Shown here: piece after piece, positions 32,641 through 45,586 of the stretch
Numbering within the stretch: position 1 is the stretch's first letter
How the letters are laid out: each line of letters opens with the position of its first letter
From: Acrasis kona
Lineage: Eukaryota; Heterolobosea; Eutetramitea; Acrasida; Acrasidae
Direction of reading: 5' to 3'
NCBI GenBank assembly: GCA_026419775.2
Contig: JAOPGA020000734.1
Location: 62,001-126,000, forward strand
Length of the DNA stretch: 64,000 bases
The notes under the pieces: model-generated
Seen by the model: only the letters and a program-made list of their open reading frames with translations
Database searches by the model: none
Told to the model about the DNA's origin: nothing
Translations under genes and position numbers: made by a program

Positions 32641-34557
32641 ATGTTGAGATTGAGGATTCGAAATACTCTCCTCAGGATACCAAAACGATTCTATTCAAAT
32701 ATTATCACCCAAAATGATTTTAAACAAGTCCAGAAAAAACCAGATTCAATAAACACACTTCCAACCCAAGAGAGAATGAGCGACATTTTTGGGGGAGTAC
32801 CACCACGAAGGAACCTAAATGAAATTTTCGATCAAATGACAGAGGCGGAGATTGCTCAGCTCAAATCAAGATTTTCAGATGAACAGATCATTGACCTGAT
32901 ACAATTAAAAGACTATGATTCAAGTTATAGACCACTATCAAAAAATTACTATTATTTTTTAATGGCATTAAGTGCATTCTTGGTTTCGCTGTATGCATTT
33001 GATGTTCATGTCAAAAAGCTGGTAAGCCATCCGATTATAATCTTATCATTTTTATAGGAAAAAGAAGTGATTGAACTTGCTCTATCTACTCTAGTCATCG
33101 ATAGATATCTAGAAGTCCTAAACCCACCAGACTTTAAGCGTGCGAAGCCTGGTAGCGTGGAGGAAGCCTACAGAAAAACCATGATCACTGCACTATCCGA
33201 ATTAACTTCAATGGTTAAAAAACGTAATCATCTTTTTCATTTTTATTGACAATTCGAAAAGCACGTCACCTGGAGTACTTTTACAAGAACAACGTGGTAG
33301 AAAAAGTGTTAGATTTGTTCAGCCAAACCTCCGTGCCAACCATTTGCGACCAAGTGATTCTGCTGCTATCCGAGATGAGCAATCACACGTGCCTTGCAGA
33401 GCAAATTGTTGATTTGGGTGGCGTGGATATGATTCATAATTTCTTCATGGACGGACTCACTGCAAGTCCTGACGGTAGGGGACTATCGGTCGTAAAAGGC
33501 AACAGGACCATCAGGCCCAACCTCCACAATGGTGGCATTCGCTTGGTGAACGTTGTCGAGACTTGCATCGTCGATCCATGCTTGTTACCAAAGATCAAAG
33601 CACAACACCCACAATTCTTTTCGTACGTTATCACATTGTTGAACCTGCCTAATGAGGGCTTGAGCAACAAGGCCGTAAAAAGTAAGCGACACGTCCTTCG
33701 TCATTCACAATTGATTAGTGATTGGAATGTTGTCCGATAACCACTTGGAACAAGTACAGCGCATCAGAGACGAAAACATTAAGGATTGGCGCTCTTTGGT
33801 ACTCGAACCAGATCATCGCTTCATCAAGAATGTTGAATTTTACGTCACGAACCAGTCGACAAATCTGAACGATGAGCAACGAAGCAAACTTGCATCCCAT
33901 CTGAGTCGGTTCAGAGTGCAGCCCGATAACGAACAAGTCGCCGACCGTTTGGTCCATCCCGATGATTCGCTTCCAAGAAGGTTCTTCGAAAAGTTCGTGG
34001 CCGAGGGATACTTGGATCGTTACTACTTGCAGGAGTTGGCTCAGACCGGTTATAGAATCGTCTTCTTCATCATCACCTATCACTACATGAACGTTAGGTT
34101 TGCCAACAAGCTGATATCGGCTTCTCAGGTCCGAAGGCTCGTAAAGATTGGAATGAGCTTGTCGGCACTCAACTTGTTTGTTGTGGATGGTGTCAACATT
34201 TTATTGTATTCCAACAGAAGTAAATATTGTAAACAACAATTGGACCTTCGCTTGAGGAAGGGTCACGAAAATTCCTTGTACACACCAGAAGCCATCGAAT
34301 ATGGAGAGAGGTTGTTGAGTATTTTGAGTTGGATAATCGTCATTACGAACGGCATCATTGCGAGGTACACTGTGGCGCCAGTGCTGCTTTATTACCTCTT
34401 GGAGAGTGTGGACAGGATTAGGGTGGAGGAGGGAGCACCATACACCTACTCGGACATTATCTCCTTTTTGATGGAAAAGAACAGATATGACATGTTACAA
34501 CGAGAGAGAAGATTTACGGAAATGAAGGAAGATGAAGAATACTTTTCGAAGCAATAA
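32641..34557 (+). CDS. Mitochondrial membrane protein, uncharacterised (601 residues)
   Basis: Four exons (32641-33021, 33058-33223, 33262-33681, 33719-34557), introns 36, 38 and 37 nt. The first 20 residues (MLRLRIRNTLLRIPKRFYSN) are a strong mitochondrial presequence. A transmembrane helix (YYYFLMALSAFLVSLYAF) lies near residue 105. The centre is helical and may be armadillo-like (KVLDLFSQTSVPTICDQVILLL). Three or four more hydrophobic helices fall between about 445 and 570 (YRIVFFIITYHYM, LSALNLFVVDGVNILLY, LSILSWIIVITNGIIA). I do not recognise the family. It probably spans the inner membrane. Confidence 0.75.
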
Positions 34558-34572
34558 ATTTACAATTTTACA

Positions 34573-36326
<1,754 letters not shown>

Positions 36327-36519
36327 TTAAATCGTTCTCGTGATGGCAGAGGAACAACAGGACAGGAGTTCGTTTTGGTTTACCGGTCTACTATCTAAAA
36401 ATAATCAATTTATACCCGCCCTTCACGTTCGTGGAACGATTTGGTTTATTATAAACGGAAAGGAGACAGAACAGAAAAAGTAAAGAACTTTTGCACGTGG
36501 CATAATTTTTTTATTTAGA

Positions 36520-37096
36520 TTAAACAAAAACACCTCTTGTGGTGCTCATCATGTAGTCTGCAAATTCTTCGTAGAGCAAACCGTTCTCAGATACGTCGCC
36601 GAACATGTCCTCAATGTCATCATCTGTGATTTCGTCCCCAATTGTGTCTGCTGCCTCTCTTATGGATTTTTTTGTTATTGCATTCTTTTCTGGATCCGAA
36701 AACAATTGGAACATTCTCCTCCATTTTTGGTCTCTTATTCCAACAAGGGATATAAAGTTATTCTTTTCGCTGGGACCAACAATCAAATCGTCTACTTCTT
36801 CTTGTTGGTCTAATGTGTCCATTGCTGTGGCCATGAAGGAGACAAACTCAACAAGGTCAAATCCTTTGTTTTGGCTATTCGTTGATACTTGTTCTATTAT
36901 TTCATCAAGCTGCTCTTTATCAGGGTACAGTTGTAAGGAATTAAACACGACTAAAAATGAGACGTCATTAATTTAAAGAAAACATACCTTTAATGTCTTC
37001 AGCTGTAACTATGGTGCTTTTTTTTGTCTTGAGCATAAGAGAAAAAGATTCCTTAAACTCGGAGAGTTGCTTCCGACCATTTAATTTGTTGGACAT
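36520..37096 (-). CDS. EF-hand protein of the calmodulin/centrin type
   Basis: Exon 1 (36988-37096) and exon 2 (36520-36950) with a 37-nt intron give 179 residues. The order of helices matches a four-EF-hand protein: SEFKESFSLMLK, AEDIKVVFNSLQLYP, FDLVEFVSFMATAMD, KWRRMFQLFSDPEKNAITKKSI, and DIEDMFGDVSENGLLYEEFADYM. The calcium loops are degenerate: DPEKNAITKKS lacks several acidic ligands and DVSENGLLYEE keeps most. Probably one site at most binds calcium. A role at the centrosome, basal body or myosin is possible but not shown. Confidence 0.8.
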
Positions 37097-37176
37097 GTTG
37101 TTCTGTGTCCTTTATTTCCCAAATTCCCAAATAGGATATACCATTACTATACCACAGCACTTTTTACAATCAAACC

Positions 37177-38387
37177 ATGAACTGCCAACAAGACATGTCT
37201 ATGGAAAGTTTTTATTCTTATGTTAACTCAATCCGAATAGAATATGAGAAAGCATCCTTAGATTTTGAGCAGGCGCTACAAAAGAAGGAGATGAACACAT
37301 ACACGTTACAGCAGATAGAGTCAGAGATCACTTCTGATTTGTTGCCTAGATATGAGAAGCTGATTCAAGATCTATCATCTATTCAACAAGAACAGCAAGA
37401 ATATAATTGGTATCAATCCTCAATAGGCAGAGAGCTAGATGTACTACAAACGATGATCACAGAGCAAGATAATAGAATCAATAGTCTTCATAAAGCAGTA
37501 GAAGATATCAGATTAGATTCCATAAAGTCTTTAGATAGTTATCCTGATGAACATGTTGAGCTTATGCAATTGAACGACGTAATCAAAGAGAAGATCCAAC
37601 AAACAAAGGTGTCAATTGCTGAAGACGAAAAGTTACTTCAAAGCAAGAGACTACATCTATCGCAAGCAAGACTCCATACGGCTGACGCACACAGAAAGGT
37701 TGATATCGATAACATCACTTTGTGTCAAGTTCAATCAAGGTTACAAATTGTCACAAAGGAGTCAGACCCCCTAAAAGAAAGTATAAAGTCGTTGAAAATG
37801 CAATTAGAAGCACTTTACGTCGAAGAAGCACAGTAAGTCTTCAAATTCACCAAGATTAACTAACATTTAGAATTGATTACCACATTGAGGAGTGCGTGGC
37901 CTCTAGAAACGAAACTATAATCCTCTTAAATGAAGAGAACAGTATACAAAAAAGCATGCACAACACCATCAAGCAACTTTCCGACGAAGTCTCAAAATGC
38001 AATGCTGAACTTGAGTGGATGCAAAAATCTGTCAAGTAAGTCTCATGTATTATACACGTATCACCTACATTTAGTATTGGTATGAGTAGGCCTGTTAACA
38101 CGTCGACACCAAAAGTAAACCGACCAAAACCTCCACCATTCGTTCCTAATGTGAATAGAAGCACTTCAAGTCCAAAAACCAATGTGATGCCTCCAAGAAT
38201 CGTACCTTCCATCTCCAAAGACCAACACATTAACAATCAAATCAACACGAAAAGTGCATTTGATGACGACGATGATGAGGAGATATGTATTGTGACTTCC
38301 AAAATTAATAATCAAGCCACTCCAAAGAATGACAGGCAAGCGAGACTCCAGGATGCAGTAAGGAGAACCCTTTGTAAATTCAAATAA
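37177..38387 (+). CDS. Coiled-coil protein with disordered tail, uncharacterised
   Basis: Three exons (37177-37832, 37871-38035, 38075-38387), introns 38 and 39 nt, 377 residues. Residues 10-285 are one long coiled coil (for example [19 protein letters not shown]). The last 90 are disordered: a Pro-rich piece ([11 protein letters not shown]), a Ser-Pro site, then an acidic [11 protein letters not shown] cluster and a short basic helix at the end. The DDDEEICIV segment has the form of a SUMO-interacting motif, which is an inference. No family recognised. The next gene starts 20 bp after the stop. Confidence 0.75.
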
Positions 38388-38406
38388 AAGCTTTTTTTAC
38401 AAAAAA

Positions 38407-39207
38407 ATGTCTTCTCAGGAAGGAGAAATTGTGGTGGCTGCACTTTACAAGTTTGTCACTCTTACGGATTATGTCGAATTAAGAACACCTCTTCAGGATT
38501 TTATGAAACAAAATGATATAAAGGGTTTACTTTTACTAGCACAGGAGGGAATCAACGGAACAGTGGCAGGAACAAGAACAAATATAGATTTACTGTTGGA
38601 TTGGCTGAGAAAAGATCCCAGATTTTTAAACATTGAGCATAAAGAGTCTTATTGCGACGTGCAACCATTTAGGAGGACTAAAGTAAAGCTCAAGAAGGAG
38701 ATTGTGAATCTTGGAGTTGATGGTGTGGACCCGAACAACTTGGTTGGTCATTATGTAGAACCACAGGAGTGGAATGAGATTATAAGTGACCCGGATGTTG
38801 TGCTTATTGACACCAGGAATGATTATGAAATTAAATCAGGAACATTTGAAAATGCATTGAATCCTCAAACAAAACGATTTAGCGAGTTTCCAACTTACAT
38901 TGAAAATAATTTTAATCCATCCAAACACAAAAAAGTAGCAATGTTCTGTACTGGAGGCATCCGATGCGAGAAGGCATCTAGCTACATGTTAAACCAAGGT
39001 TTTGAAAAGGTCTATCATCTAAAAGGAGGCATTTTAAAATATCTGGAGACGGTGCCACAAGAGCAAAGCATGTATAAAGGTGATTGTTTTGTTTTCGATG
39101 GACGTGTTACCGTCAAGCACGATCTAAGCAAAGGAGATCACACCTCATTCCCAGAATATTATGAAAAGTTTGGAGGCCCATCGCAGCAAGAAGAAGGACC
39201 AATTTAA
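38407..39207 (+). CDS. Rhodanese-domain tRNA uridine-34 hydroxylase-like protein (TrhO/YceA family)
   Basis: A single exon of 266 residues. The N-terminal ferredoxin-like domain ([35 protein letters not shown]) and the rhodanese domain with active loop [14 protein letters not shown] are those of the UPF0176/TrhO family, which in bacteria hydroxylates U34 of tRNA. Bacterial proteins are near 320-350 residues and end in a Cys-rich segment; here the sequence stops soon after [10 protein letters not shown], so that segment is absent. A cytosolic or organellar tRNA-modifying role is plausible. No targeting peptide is evident. Confidence 0.88.
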   Translation: MSSQEGEIVVAALYKFVTLTDYVELRTPLQDFMKQNDIKGLLLLAQEGINGTVAGTRTNIDLLLDWLRKDPRFLNIEHKESYCDVQPFRRTKVKLKKEIVNLGVDGVDPNNLVGHYVEPQEWNEIISDPDVVLIDTRNDYEIKSGTFENALNPQTKRFSEFPTYIENNFNPSKHKKVAMFCTGGIRCEKASSYMLNQGFEKVYHLKGGILKYLETVPQEQSMYKGDCFVFDGRVTVKHDLSKGDHTSFPEYYEKFGGPSQQEEGPI

Positions 39208-39286
39208 TAAATTATTTCCGTTCATTATCATTTCATCATGTCAATTACAATAGGCTAATTTGAAGTTGTCCTGATTTCACACGGAC

Positions 39287-39293
39287 TATATAA
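39287..39293 (+). promoter_or_regulatory. TATA box of HSP70
   Basis: TATATAA lies 61 bp before the HSP70 ATG in a short intergenic region. I do not see a clear heat-shock element array (alternating GAA/TTC) upstream of it. Confidence 0.55.
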
Positions 39294-39353
39294 CCAAATC
39301 TTTGCTTCCCAAATCCACCTGTGTTAAATAACAAACAATACAAATACATCAAC

Positions 39354-41213
39354 ATGAGTTACGGTGAGACTTTTGAAGGAGCAGTCGGAATTGATTTGGG
39401 AACTACCTACTCATGCGTTGGTGTATGGCTACACGACAAGGTTGAAATCATCCCCAACGATCAAGGTAACAGAACCACACCCAGCTATGTCGCCTTCACC
39501 GAAAATGAACGTTTAATCGGTGACGCAGCCAAGAACCAAGTCGCCATGAACCCACACAACACAGTCTTCGACGCCAAGCGTTTGATCGGACGCAAGTTCG
39601 ACGACAAGGCAGTCACTGCTGACATGAAGCACTGGCCATTCAAGGTCGTAAACAAGGACAGCAAGCCACACATTGAGGTCGTATTCAAGGGAGAGACCAA
39701 GGTCTTCGCACCAGAGGAAGTCTCATCCATGGTTTTGAGCAAGATGAAGGATTGCGCCGAGCAATACCTAGGCAAGAGCGTCGCCAAGGCAGTCGTCACC
39801 GTCCCAGCCTACTTCAACGACGGTCAAAGAAACGCCACCAAGAGCGCCGGTGCCATCGCCGGTCTTGATGTCATCAGAATCATCAACGAGCCAACCGCCG
39901 CCGCCATCGCCTACGGTCTAAACAATGACGAACAAGAACAAAACATTCTAATCTTTGACTTGGGTGGTGGAACGTTCGACGTCTCCATCTTGAGCATCGA
40001 CAAGGGTATGTTCGAGGTCAAGGCCACCGCCGGTGACACTCACTTGGGAGGTGAAGATTTCGACAACAGAATGGTAGAGCACTTGTGCGCCGAGTTCAAG
40101 TCAAAGCACAGCAAGGACTTGACCACCAACCCAAGAAGCATCCGTCGTTTGAGAACCGCCTGCGAGCGTGCCAAGAGAAACTTGTCATCCAACGCCAAGA
40201 CCACCGTCGAGATCGACTCCCTCATCGATGGTATCGATTTCAACACCACCGTCTCACGTGCCAAGTTCGAGCAATTGAACGCTGACTTGTTCAAGAAGTG
40301 CATCGAGCCAGTCGGAAAGGTTCTTGCTGACTCTGGCCTCCGTCAAGATCAAATCCACGAAGTCGTATTGGTCGGTGGTAGCACCCGTATCCCCAAGGTC
40401 CAAGAGCTATTGAAGGAATTCTTCAACGGAAAGGAATTGTGCAAGAGCATCAACCCTGATGAAGCCGTCGCCTACGGTGCCGCCGTCCAAGCCTCCGTAT
40501 TGTGCGGACAACAAAAGAAGTTGTTGTTGATCGACGTCACTCCATTGTCACTCGGTATCGAGACCGTCGGTGGTGTCATGAGCAAGGTCATCGAGCGCAA
40601 CACAACCATCCCATGCAACAAGTCACAAATCTACACCACCGAAGCCGACAGACAAACAGAGATTGACATTTCCGTATACGAGGGTGAGAGAGTCATGACC
40701 AAGGACAACAACCAATTGGGAAGATTCGACTTGACAGGCATCCCACCAGCACCAAGAGGTGTACCAAAGATTGAAGTCACATTCAGCATCGACGCCAACG
40801 GTATCTTGAACGTTTCAGCCAAGGACTTGAGCACCGGTCGCACACAAAGCATCACCATCACCAACGACAGCGGTAGATTGAGCGAGGAGCAAGTCCAAGA
40901 GATGCTCCGGATCTCAAAGGAGATGGAGAAGACTGATGGCGAGAACTTGCAAAGAATCGAAGCAAAGAACAACCTAGAGCACTATGCATACCAAGTCAAG
41001 AACAGCGTATTCACCAACACAAAGATTAGCACCTTCGACAAGAACAGAATCAACAAGAAGATTGACGAAGTGTTCAGCTTCCTTGACCAAAACAAGACAG
41101 CAAAGAAGAGCGATATCGTCAAGAGACAAAAGGAGTTGGAACAATTGGCCAACCCAATCATCTCCAAGATGTACCAATCAGGAGACATCAGCTTCGATGA
41201 CCTTGGTTTGTAA
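39354..41213 (+). CDS. HSP70: Cytosolic-type HSP70 chaperone lacking the EEVD tail
   Basis: A single exon of 619 residues from ATG 39354. The ATPase domain is intact: [14 protein letters not shown], the [14 protein letters not shown] phosphate loop and [13 protein letters not shown]. The substrate domain and lid helices follow and match cytosolic Hsp70. The protein stops at [11 protein letters not shown], about 25-30 residues short, so the GGMP-rich linker and the EEVD motif that binds TPR co-chaperones (Hop, CHIP) are missing; there is no ER signal or KDEL. Codons are almost all C-ending, a mark of very high expression. Works with class A DnaJ proteins such as that encoded at 7.4-8.7 kb. Confidence 0.98.
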   Translation: MSYGETFEGAVGIDLGTTYSCVGVWLHDKVEIIPNDQGNRTTPSYVAFTENERLIGDAAKNQVAMNPHNTVFDAKRLIGRKFDDKAVTADMKHWPFKVVNKDSKPHIEVVFKGETKVFAPEEVSSMVLSKMKDCAEQYLGKSVAKAVVTVPAYFNDGQRNATKSAGAIAGLDVIRIINEPTAAAIAYGLNNDEQEQNILIFDLGGGTFDVSILSIDKGMFEVKATAGDTHLGGEDFDNRMVEHLCAEFKSKHSKDLTTNPRSIRRLRTACERAKRNLSSNAKTTVEIDSLIDGIDFNTTVSRAKFEQLNADLFKKCIEPVGKVLADSGLRQDQIHEVVLVGGSTRIPKVQELLKEFFNGKELCKSINPDEAVAYGAAVQASVLCGQQKKLLLIDVTPLSLGIETVGGVMSKVIERNTTIPCNKSQIYTTEADRQTEIDISVYEGERVMTKDNNQLGRFDLTGIPPAPRGVPKIEVTFSIDANGILNVSAKDLSTGRTQSITITNDSGRLSEEQVQEMLRISKEMEKTDGENLQRIEAKNNLEHYAYQVKNSVFTNTKISTFDKNRINKKIDEVFSFLDQNKTAKKSDIVKRQKELEQLANPIISKMYQSGDISFDDLGL

Positions 41214-41355
41214 ATTTCAATTAAACACCTTTTTTATTTTGCAATTCTTTTGTTGTTGACTTGTTGTGAGTGTTCTTGTTTTTGACTTGATGTGAGTCTT
41301 TTGAATGTGTGGACACGAGATAAAATGTATACAAAAATTATTGAAAAAAGTAAGT

Positions 41356-41970
41356 TTATTCTAAATGTTCTTCTGTGAGTGATACAACTTTGAGAGATTC
41401 ATCTAGAGATTGTTGAACGGTTGCTTCCACTCTAATGTATCCTTGTTTTAATCCTTCTACTTCAAATGTAAGATGATAATTAATGACCTTCTCTGATTGT
41501 TGTTGGTCTGACGAGATGAACTTGGACAGGACCATTTCATCTTTATACTTCGAACTCAAAAATCCAACAGCGAAGCTTAGTACTCTTTTTGTATCCTCTG
41601 TCAAATCTTTACGTGAATCGGATGGAGTTGATGATATTTCCTTAATAAAAGTAATCTCCAAGTTGTTGTTGACCTTTTTAACGACAGATTCGATTTGATA
41701 TTCGCCCATTGTTTGTTGTGATACGATCAAGTTCAAATTGTAACTTGCTCCAACAATCTTCACAGATGACAAGGACTCAAAATGAACTGGGTTGCTATGT
41801 TTTAGCGACGCCTCTTGAAGGACCAAATCGATGCATCTTTCCAACTCTGCTAATTGAGTTTTGTGTGATACTCTATTATCTACTGCCAACGATGGGGCGA
41901 CTAGCATTAGTATGACTAGTGAAAGTACTGTTGTGATTGTTCTTGTTAACATTATTTTTATTTTACACAA
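41356..41970 (-). CDS. Secreted tandem cystatin-like protein
   Basis: A single exon of 204 residues. A signal peptide occupies about residues 1-29 (ITTVLSLVILMLVAPSLA). The mature part has two similar halves. The first has helix AELERCIDLVLQEA, then strand SLSSVKIVGASYNLNLIV, resembling the cystatin helix plus QxVxG hairpin. The second has DTKRVLSFAVGFLSSKY and a longer strand pair (VINYHLTFEVEG). There are almost no cysteines, as in stefins. It could inhibit cysteine proteases, but the QVVAG loop is changed to KIVGA, so activity is doubtful. Confidence 0.55.
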   Translation of the reverse strand: MCKIKIMLTRTITTVLSLVILMLVAPSLAVDNRVSHKTQLAELERCIDLVLQEASLKHSNPVHFESLSSVKIVGASYNLNLIVSQQTMGEYQIESVVKKVNNNLEITFIKEISSTPSDSRKDLTEDTKRVLSFAVGFLSSKYKDEMVLSKFISSDQQQSEKVINYHLTFEVEGLKQGYIRVEATVQQSLDESLKVVSLTEEHLE

Positions 41971-42111
41971 ACATAGAATCAGATTCTTAAAATAGCGTTT
42001 TAAAGAAAAGTCTTAATTGTAAAGTTCTCTCAGTCAACTTCGACGAACTTCGCATGTGATACTGTTCTACGAACTAAACAGACCAAGAAACATACAAAAC
42101 ACTTGCTATGG

Positions 42112-44496
42112 ATGTTGCGCAAAGAGAAAAATAAGCGATTGAAGTTATCCACAGCAGAGTTTGCACCAGATGCAATCGTGCATATATCCTATTTCTTGGA
42201 TTTATATACTATATTGGCAATATCTCAAACATGTAAACTTTGGCAAGAAACTTTCGAAAGTATTCCAAATTTTTGGATAAATTTCATACTTTTATATCTA
42301 CTATCCGTCAGTTCAAATCAACACCATCGTGGAGACAGACCCTAGTTATTTTTGGAAAAAATCACTATTTCGAAGACATTTCAACAGCGAGGAATCCAAG
42401 CTAGAACTCTTACAGTCTCCAAACAAGGTAGGCTACTTGTATAAACGTCAACGTAAACAAGAAATGATCTTGAACAGTAAGATGGGAATCCTAAATAACA
42501 TGAATGCTTTGAAAGCCAATCACGCTTTCAAACAGCTATCTGAGAATGGTCTTTGCATCACTCTTGAAAAGTATAATAAAATTCGTTTCTTATTGCGAAT
42601 TGGGCTTCTTTATTGTGACTGGTATATTTCGCAGGTCCGCGCTTTACAAAACTGGAAAATTTCACAATATGGATGGAACCGTTACCATCCCCGCGACCAT
42701 CTCCTGCGACAAGGGTGCTTTTGACGAAAGTATATGAAGAGCTTAACCCAGATTGTGTCAGCCCATACATAGCGCCAAAGTCAAAGTATCCTGACTTGAC
42801 CCTATCAGCTACTAGTATTTTCGCGTATGAGGCCCCATTATTTGAATATACACAGAATTCCGCCATTGAATGCAAGACACATAGACGATTTATAGAAAGA
42901 CGAGCGCTACCTCGTCTCATGATACCTTTGAACGAATCCAAGCTATCCTCTATATTTGAAAGTGACGAAGAGCTGCAATTGAAACTTAAATCAATTTCTC
43001 ACATAGCAACCCCAAGAGTACCACTTCAGCCGATAGACTTACAACACAATATAAACCGAGCTTCTTTTAGTGTAGCAACTCCAGTAAAGCACCTAACTAC
43101 CGAGCAACAGAGTAGTTTTTTTATTACAGATCCAACTGAAGGAGACAAACACTTTAATGACGACAATTCATTTCAAAATGAGTTTACACAAAAATCTCAA
43201 AAGTTCTTTCAACCTCAACTACCTGCCCTATCTAGAATATTGGAAGATAAACCAGTCAGAAGGTTTAGCGATACAGCCATTCATTTAAGCAAAAATTCTG
43301 ATGGCTACCATTTTCCTCCTAAACATGTTGATAAATCCAAGTCAGAAGCGGACGATATGGATAACTTGGCAGAGCTGCCTTCTTTTAAGCAAAAGCACCT
43401 TAAAGCTGATGTCGTTAACAAGCGCCACATAAGCAAGCTCGGACAAATTGACAGAGACATTACTCTAAAATCAGATCCCTCCATCACTATATCGAAAGAA
43501 GAGGGAGACTTGACAATAACAACAAGGCCCTTTCTCGATTCAGTTGCATTAACTTCCGATTCTCAAAATGCATTTGAAAAACTAGATGAAGTCATAAGGC
43601 AACCAAAGACATTAGCTGCGTTGGGAAAATCAGACTACTTATTCTCATTAAATACAGAGAAGGATACGAAAGAAACTCAACTAAATACACCATTATCGCC
43701 AATTATGCCCAAGTTATCACCAATATTAACAAAAAGTATAAGGAGAAGCTCCATGTCTGTAGTGGAGAATTTCCGCTCACCAGTGAGTTCTCCGAAAAAG
43801 CAAACTCCTCGTGCCCCAATAATTGTACCTCCACCAGTGCAGCTATTAATTACATGTGTTTTTGGTAATGTGACCGTTCAAGTACCTCCAACAATTACAG
43901 AGGCTGATCTGCAGTTTGCTTTAGGGTTCAACGCAATCCAAATTATGTATTTGACAATCAACGGAATAAAAGGACCCATAAAGAGTAGTAACAAGGCTCG
44001 TAAAATCAAATTTATAAAAGATCAAAACAACTCTTTTGTAAAGAGATTTTCGAAAAAGAGTTTGGAACTCCTCCGTTACGATGTTACTTATCAAGTCATG
44101 GTCACAGATGCCCGTACTATAGAATATTCTAAGGCTACTCTTTTAAAAGAGGAAATTCAGGAGATAAATAATAAATTCAACGAGTTGGATGTGGAAAAGA
44201 CAGGAGAGATCACGGAGAGGCGCATTCAGGAGTTTTACGAGGCACAGTATCTTGAGAAGATCAAGGTATTCGAACGATTCAAGAATGATAGAATTAACTT
44301 GTCCGTTGATGAAAACGAAAAGCTTGAAATTGAAGAAAAATATAAAATTCAATTCGCACAACTGAGAGAATTCTATGAAAACAAAATAAAAATAACTATG
44401 AAGAATGACACAAATAATAGCGGAACTTTATCATACCAAGAGTTTTTGGTAGGGGAGACAATGGAAGCATTATGGCAGAGAAAAGCCAAACATTAG
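42112..44496 (+). CDS. F-box protein with C-terminal EF-hand region (two single-base interruptions)
   Basis: Exon 1 is 42112-42570; a 64-nt intron (42571-42634) leads to exon 2 (to 44496). Skipping one C of CCC (42340-42342) and one A of AAAA (42648-42651) gives 772 residues. The N-terminus holds an F-box (APDAIVHISYFLDLYTILAI, then TCKLWQETF and SYFWKKSLFRRHF), the Skp1-binding module of SCF ligases. The middle 400 residues are disordered with many S/T-P sites. The C-terminal third has EIQEINNKFNELDVEKTGEI and MKNDTNNSGTLSYQEFL, two EF-hand-like calcium loops around a coiled coil. An F-box plus EF-hands is an uncommon combination. Confidence 0.75.
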
Positions 44497-44777
44497 AATA
44501 ATAAATAATTTAATCATAATTTATGTTTGTTTTATATCCTGATAGTTAAAACTTCAACCCAAATTTAATTCTTGGCAAAGTGTGATTATGGTGTTTGGGA
44601 GCAAAAGTTCGATTCCGCCATCAGTGTTTCGTATGATATGTTTTGTAGTGTTGATCGAAGGGTAACTTTAGTTCAAATCTTAGGTGATTCTCCTCCGATA
44701 TGTTGTTGTATTTGGTGAACAAAATATGTCATGCTTATGTGGTTTTGGAGGGAGTTTAAATTGTTACAAAGTTGCGA
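44497..44777. other. Intergenic, no gene seen
   Basis: AT-rich 3' UTR and promoter region. A GTTCGATTCC stretch near 44609 resembles a tRNA B box but has no flanking stem or acceptor partner, so it is not a tRNA. Confidence 0.6.
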
Positions 44778-45515
44778 ATGTCATCAATAACACAACAAAC
44801 GTGTGCGAGCTTTGATGACTTGAGCAAGGAGTTGGATGCAATGACTCATCATTTGCAACAATGGTCGATCCAACAATCAGAGATACTTGAACGTGGAAAA
44901 CTGGGTCATGAGGCGCACTTTGCTGAATGTCATCAAAAGATGGAAGAACTTGCGGCACAATATAAATCTCTGCTTGATAAAAGAAGGGAAATGGAAGAGC
45001 AATTGCAAAGAGATTATTCTGAAGAGGATCGTCTCAATCAACACATCAAGCAGTTACAGAACACTGAAAATAGGCTTCCTGAAAAATTGAAGGAGTTGAA
45101 GAAACAATTGGATGATAAGGGACATTCAATCGAGAGGGAGAGGGACGCTTTACAAAGAATCAAGTCAAGGCGCGATGAACAACAAAATAGAGAGGCCGTA
45201 GAACTCAGTTTCTACGAAAAACAATTCGGCCTATCATTCGAGTTTGAACAAGGTAACTGGTTGAGGTGTTGCTTTGTCGCTGTTAGCCCAACATCTCCCA
45301 AATCAATATATTCCTTCTGCGTAAAAGTCGACTCTCAAAAAACCTATACAGGTAATCACTTTTAATTTGTAATGTATCTCACATGTTGGATAGTAAAAGA
45401 GTGCTCGCCTGATGTGAATTATGAAAAAGTTCTCGCGGAGGTGAATAAAACCAACGACATTCAGAAGTTTATGATATCAATGAGGGCTCTCTTTGTGAAG
45501 CAAGCAACAGAATAA
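44778..45515 (+). CDS. SPC25: Kinetochore protein Spc25 (NDC80 complex)
   Basis: Exon 1 (44778-45351) and exon 2 (45394-45515), 42-nt intron, 231 residues. The first 150 residues are coiled coil. The globular end has the Spc25 pattern: FYEKQFGLSFEFEQGNWLRC, VSPTSPKSIYSFCVKVDSQ, then, after the intron, VKECSPDVNYEKVLAEVNKT and NDIQKFMISMRALFV. The ECxPxxxxxxxLxxxLNxTND motif is the diagnostic part. Spc25 with Spc24 anchors NDC80 to the inner kinetochore (CENP-T, Mis12), opposite the microtubule end. Length and order fit the family (about 220-230 residues). Confidence 0.8.
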
Positions 45516-45586
45516 ATAAACGTGTATATTAATTTTGTACAGTTTTTTGTAAACAAAATTGTTTTGATAGAAAGCTTTTTGAGATA

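Noticed and set aside
42629-42737. Alternative small exon frame ending in KGAFDESI
   Set aside because: Reads well briefly, but the frame with one A removed continues for 600 codons.
44600-44635. tRNA B-box-like sequence (GTTCGATTCC)
   Set aside because: No T-stem, no acceptor stem and no A box at the right distance, so not a tRNA.
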